This document shows positions 63,862-64,000 of a DNA stretch of 64,000 nt, in pieces; the stretch's first letter is position 1, and each line of letters starts with the position of its first letter. The stretch is from contig CAZJBS010000001.1 of assembly GCA_964544475.1 (NCBI GenBank), positions 124,001-188,000 of the forward strand. The letters run 5' to 3'. The DNA is from CAZJBS01 sp964544475. GTDB lineage: Bacteria > CLD3 > SB21. The position numbers and the translations under genes are program-made. The notes below the pieces were generated by a model. The model was given only the letters and a program-made list of their open reading frames with translations. It ran no database searches and was not told where the DNA came from.

Positions 63862-64000
63862 ATGCAAAAATTCGGATATATCGGCCTGTTCCTGATTGGA
63901 TGCCTGCTGGCATTCCCATCCTGCCGCCGGAAGTTTGAGAGCGACGAGCGGCTCCCTTCGCGTGAGATCATGATCCGGTTCTGCTGGCAGACATTTGATC
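63862..64000 (+). CDS. Lipoprotein-like gene start (3' partial)
   Basis: Only the first 46 codons are inside the window. The N-terminus is a signal sequence with two candidate lipobox cysteines, 'LIGC' (Cys14) and 'FPSC' (Cys21), followed by a charged 'RRKFESDERLPSREIMIRF'. A secreted lipoprotein is likely; the family cannot be told. It is divergent from the receiver-dnaB operon. Confidence 0.6.
   Translation, partial: MQKFGYIGLFLIGCLLAFPSCRRKFESDERLPSREIMIRFCWQTFD

Overview
The window reads as chromosome of a diderm (LPS-bearing) bacterium of the FCB superphylum (Bacteroidota/Chlorobiota-related candidate lineages). Evidence: LptA/B/C/D homologues, a PorV/PorQ-family outer-membrane protein, DUF1573, DUF4837 and DUF2723 proteins, a two-component-propeller histidine kinase, and an lptC-lptA-lptB-rpoN string. 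I cannot name the phylum. Promoters readable in the gaps are TTGACA-N17-TATATT type, not the TTTG/TAnnTTTG type of Bacteroidota proper. The genetic code is standard, with TTG and GTG starts common and ATGA or TGATG overlaps frequent. I saw no insertion sequence, prophage, integrase or CRISPR array.

Layout. (1) 1-18.0 kb, + strand: a LolA-like protein (cut by the left edge), a UPF0104 membrane protein, then a tightly overlapping exopolysaccharide or O-antigen cluster. It holds a Wza-like export protein, a Wzc-like tyrosine autokinase, two sugar epimerases, a flippase, two methyltransferases, a polytopic GT39-like protein, two GT4 glycosyltransferases, a NodB-type deacetylase, a DUF362 protein, an ATP-grasp protein and a GT9 transferase. 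uvrA follows after 10 nt. (2) 20.8-35.8 kb, - strand: dtd-lptD, gltA, nth plus propeller histidine kinase, smc, a UbiA prenyltransferase with a membrane protein, and a single-RRM RNA-binding protein with its own terminator and long leader. (3) 36.1-39.5 kb, + strand: tRNA-Gly(CCC), a TPR/SLH-like lipoprotein, and a C-terminal half of methionine synthase that carries an embedded DinB-like domain; a convergent DUF1573 protein follows. (4) 40.0-47.9 kb, + strand: recO-lptC-lptA-lptB-rpoN-UDP-glucuronate decarboxylase-small lipoprotein-xdhC-birA. (5) 47.9-63.7 kb, - strand: one run led by a receiver/DHp protein and dnaB, continuing through GT2, rmlD, DUF2723, a second UPF0104 protein, DUF4837 and pgsA. 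A second run has a coiled-coil/STAS pair, tpx, porV, a SpoU methyltransferase, glycerate kinase (5' end apparently frameshifted) and an amidohydrolase. (6) The right edge holds the start of a divergent lipoprotein gene.

How it fits together: much of the window serves envelope construction. EPS genes, LPS transport (Lpt), sugar nucleotide enzymes (two epimerases, UXS, RmlD), membrane glycosyltransferases and phospholipid synthesis (PgsA) are interleaved with replication, repair and chromosome genes (dnaB, uvrA, nth, recO, smc). All three convergent gene pairs end in the same four-base CTAG stop-codon overlap. The most unusual single gene is the methionine synthase fragment with a DinB-like domain between its cobalamin and activation modules, in an operon that begins with a tRNA. 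Family assignments rest on motif recognition by eye; no database search was run.
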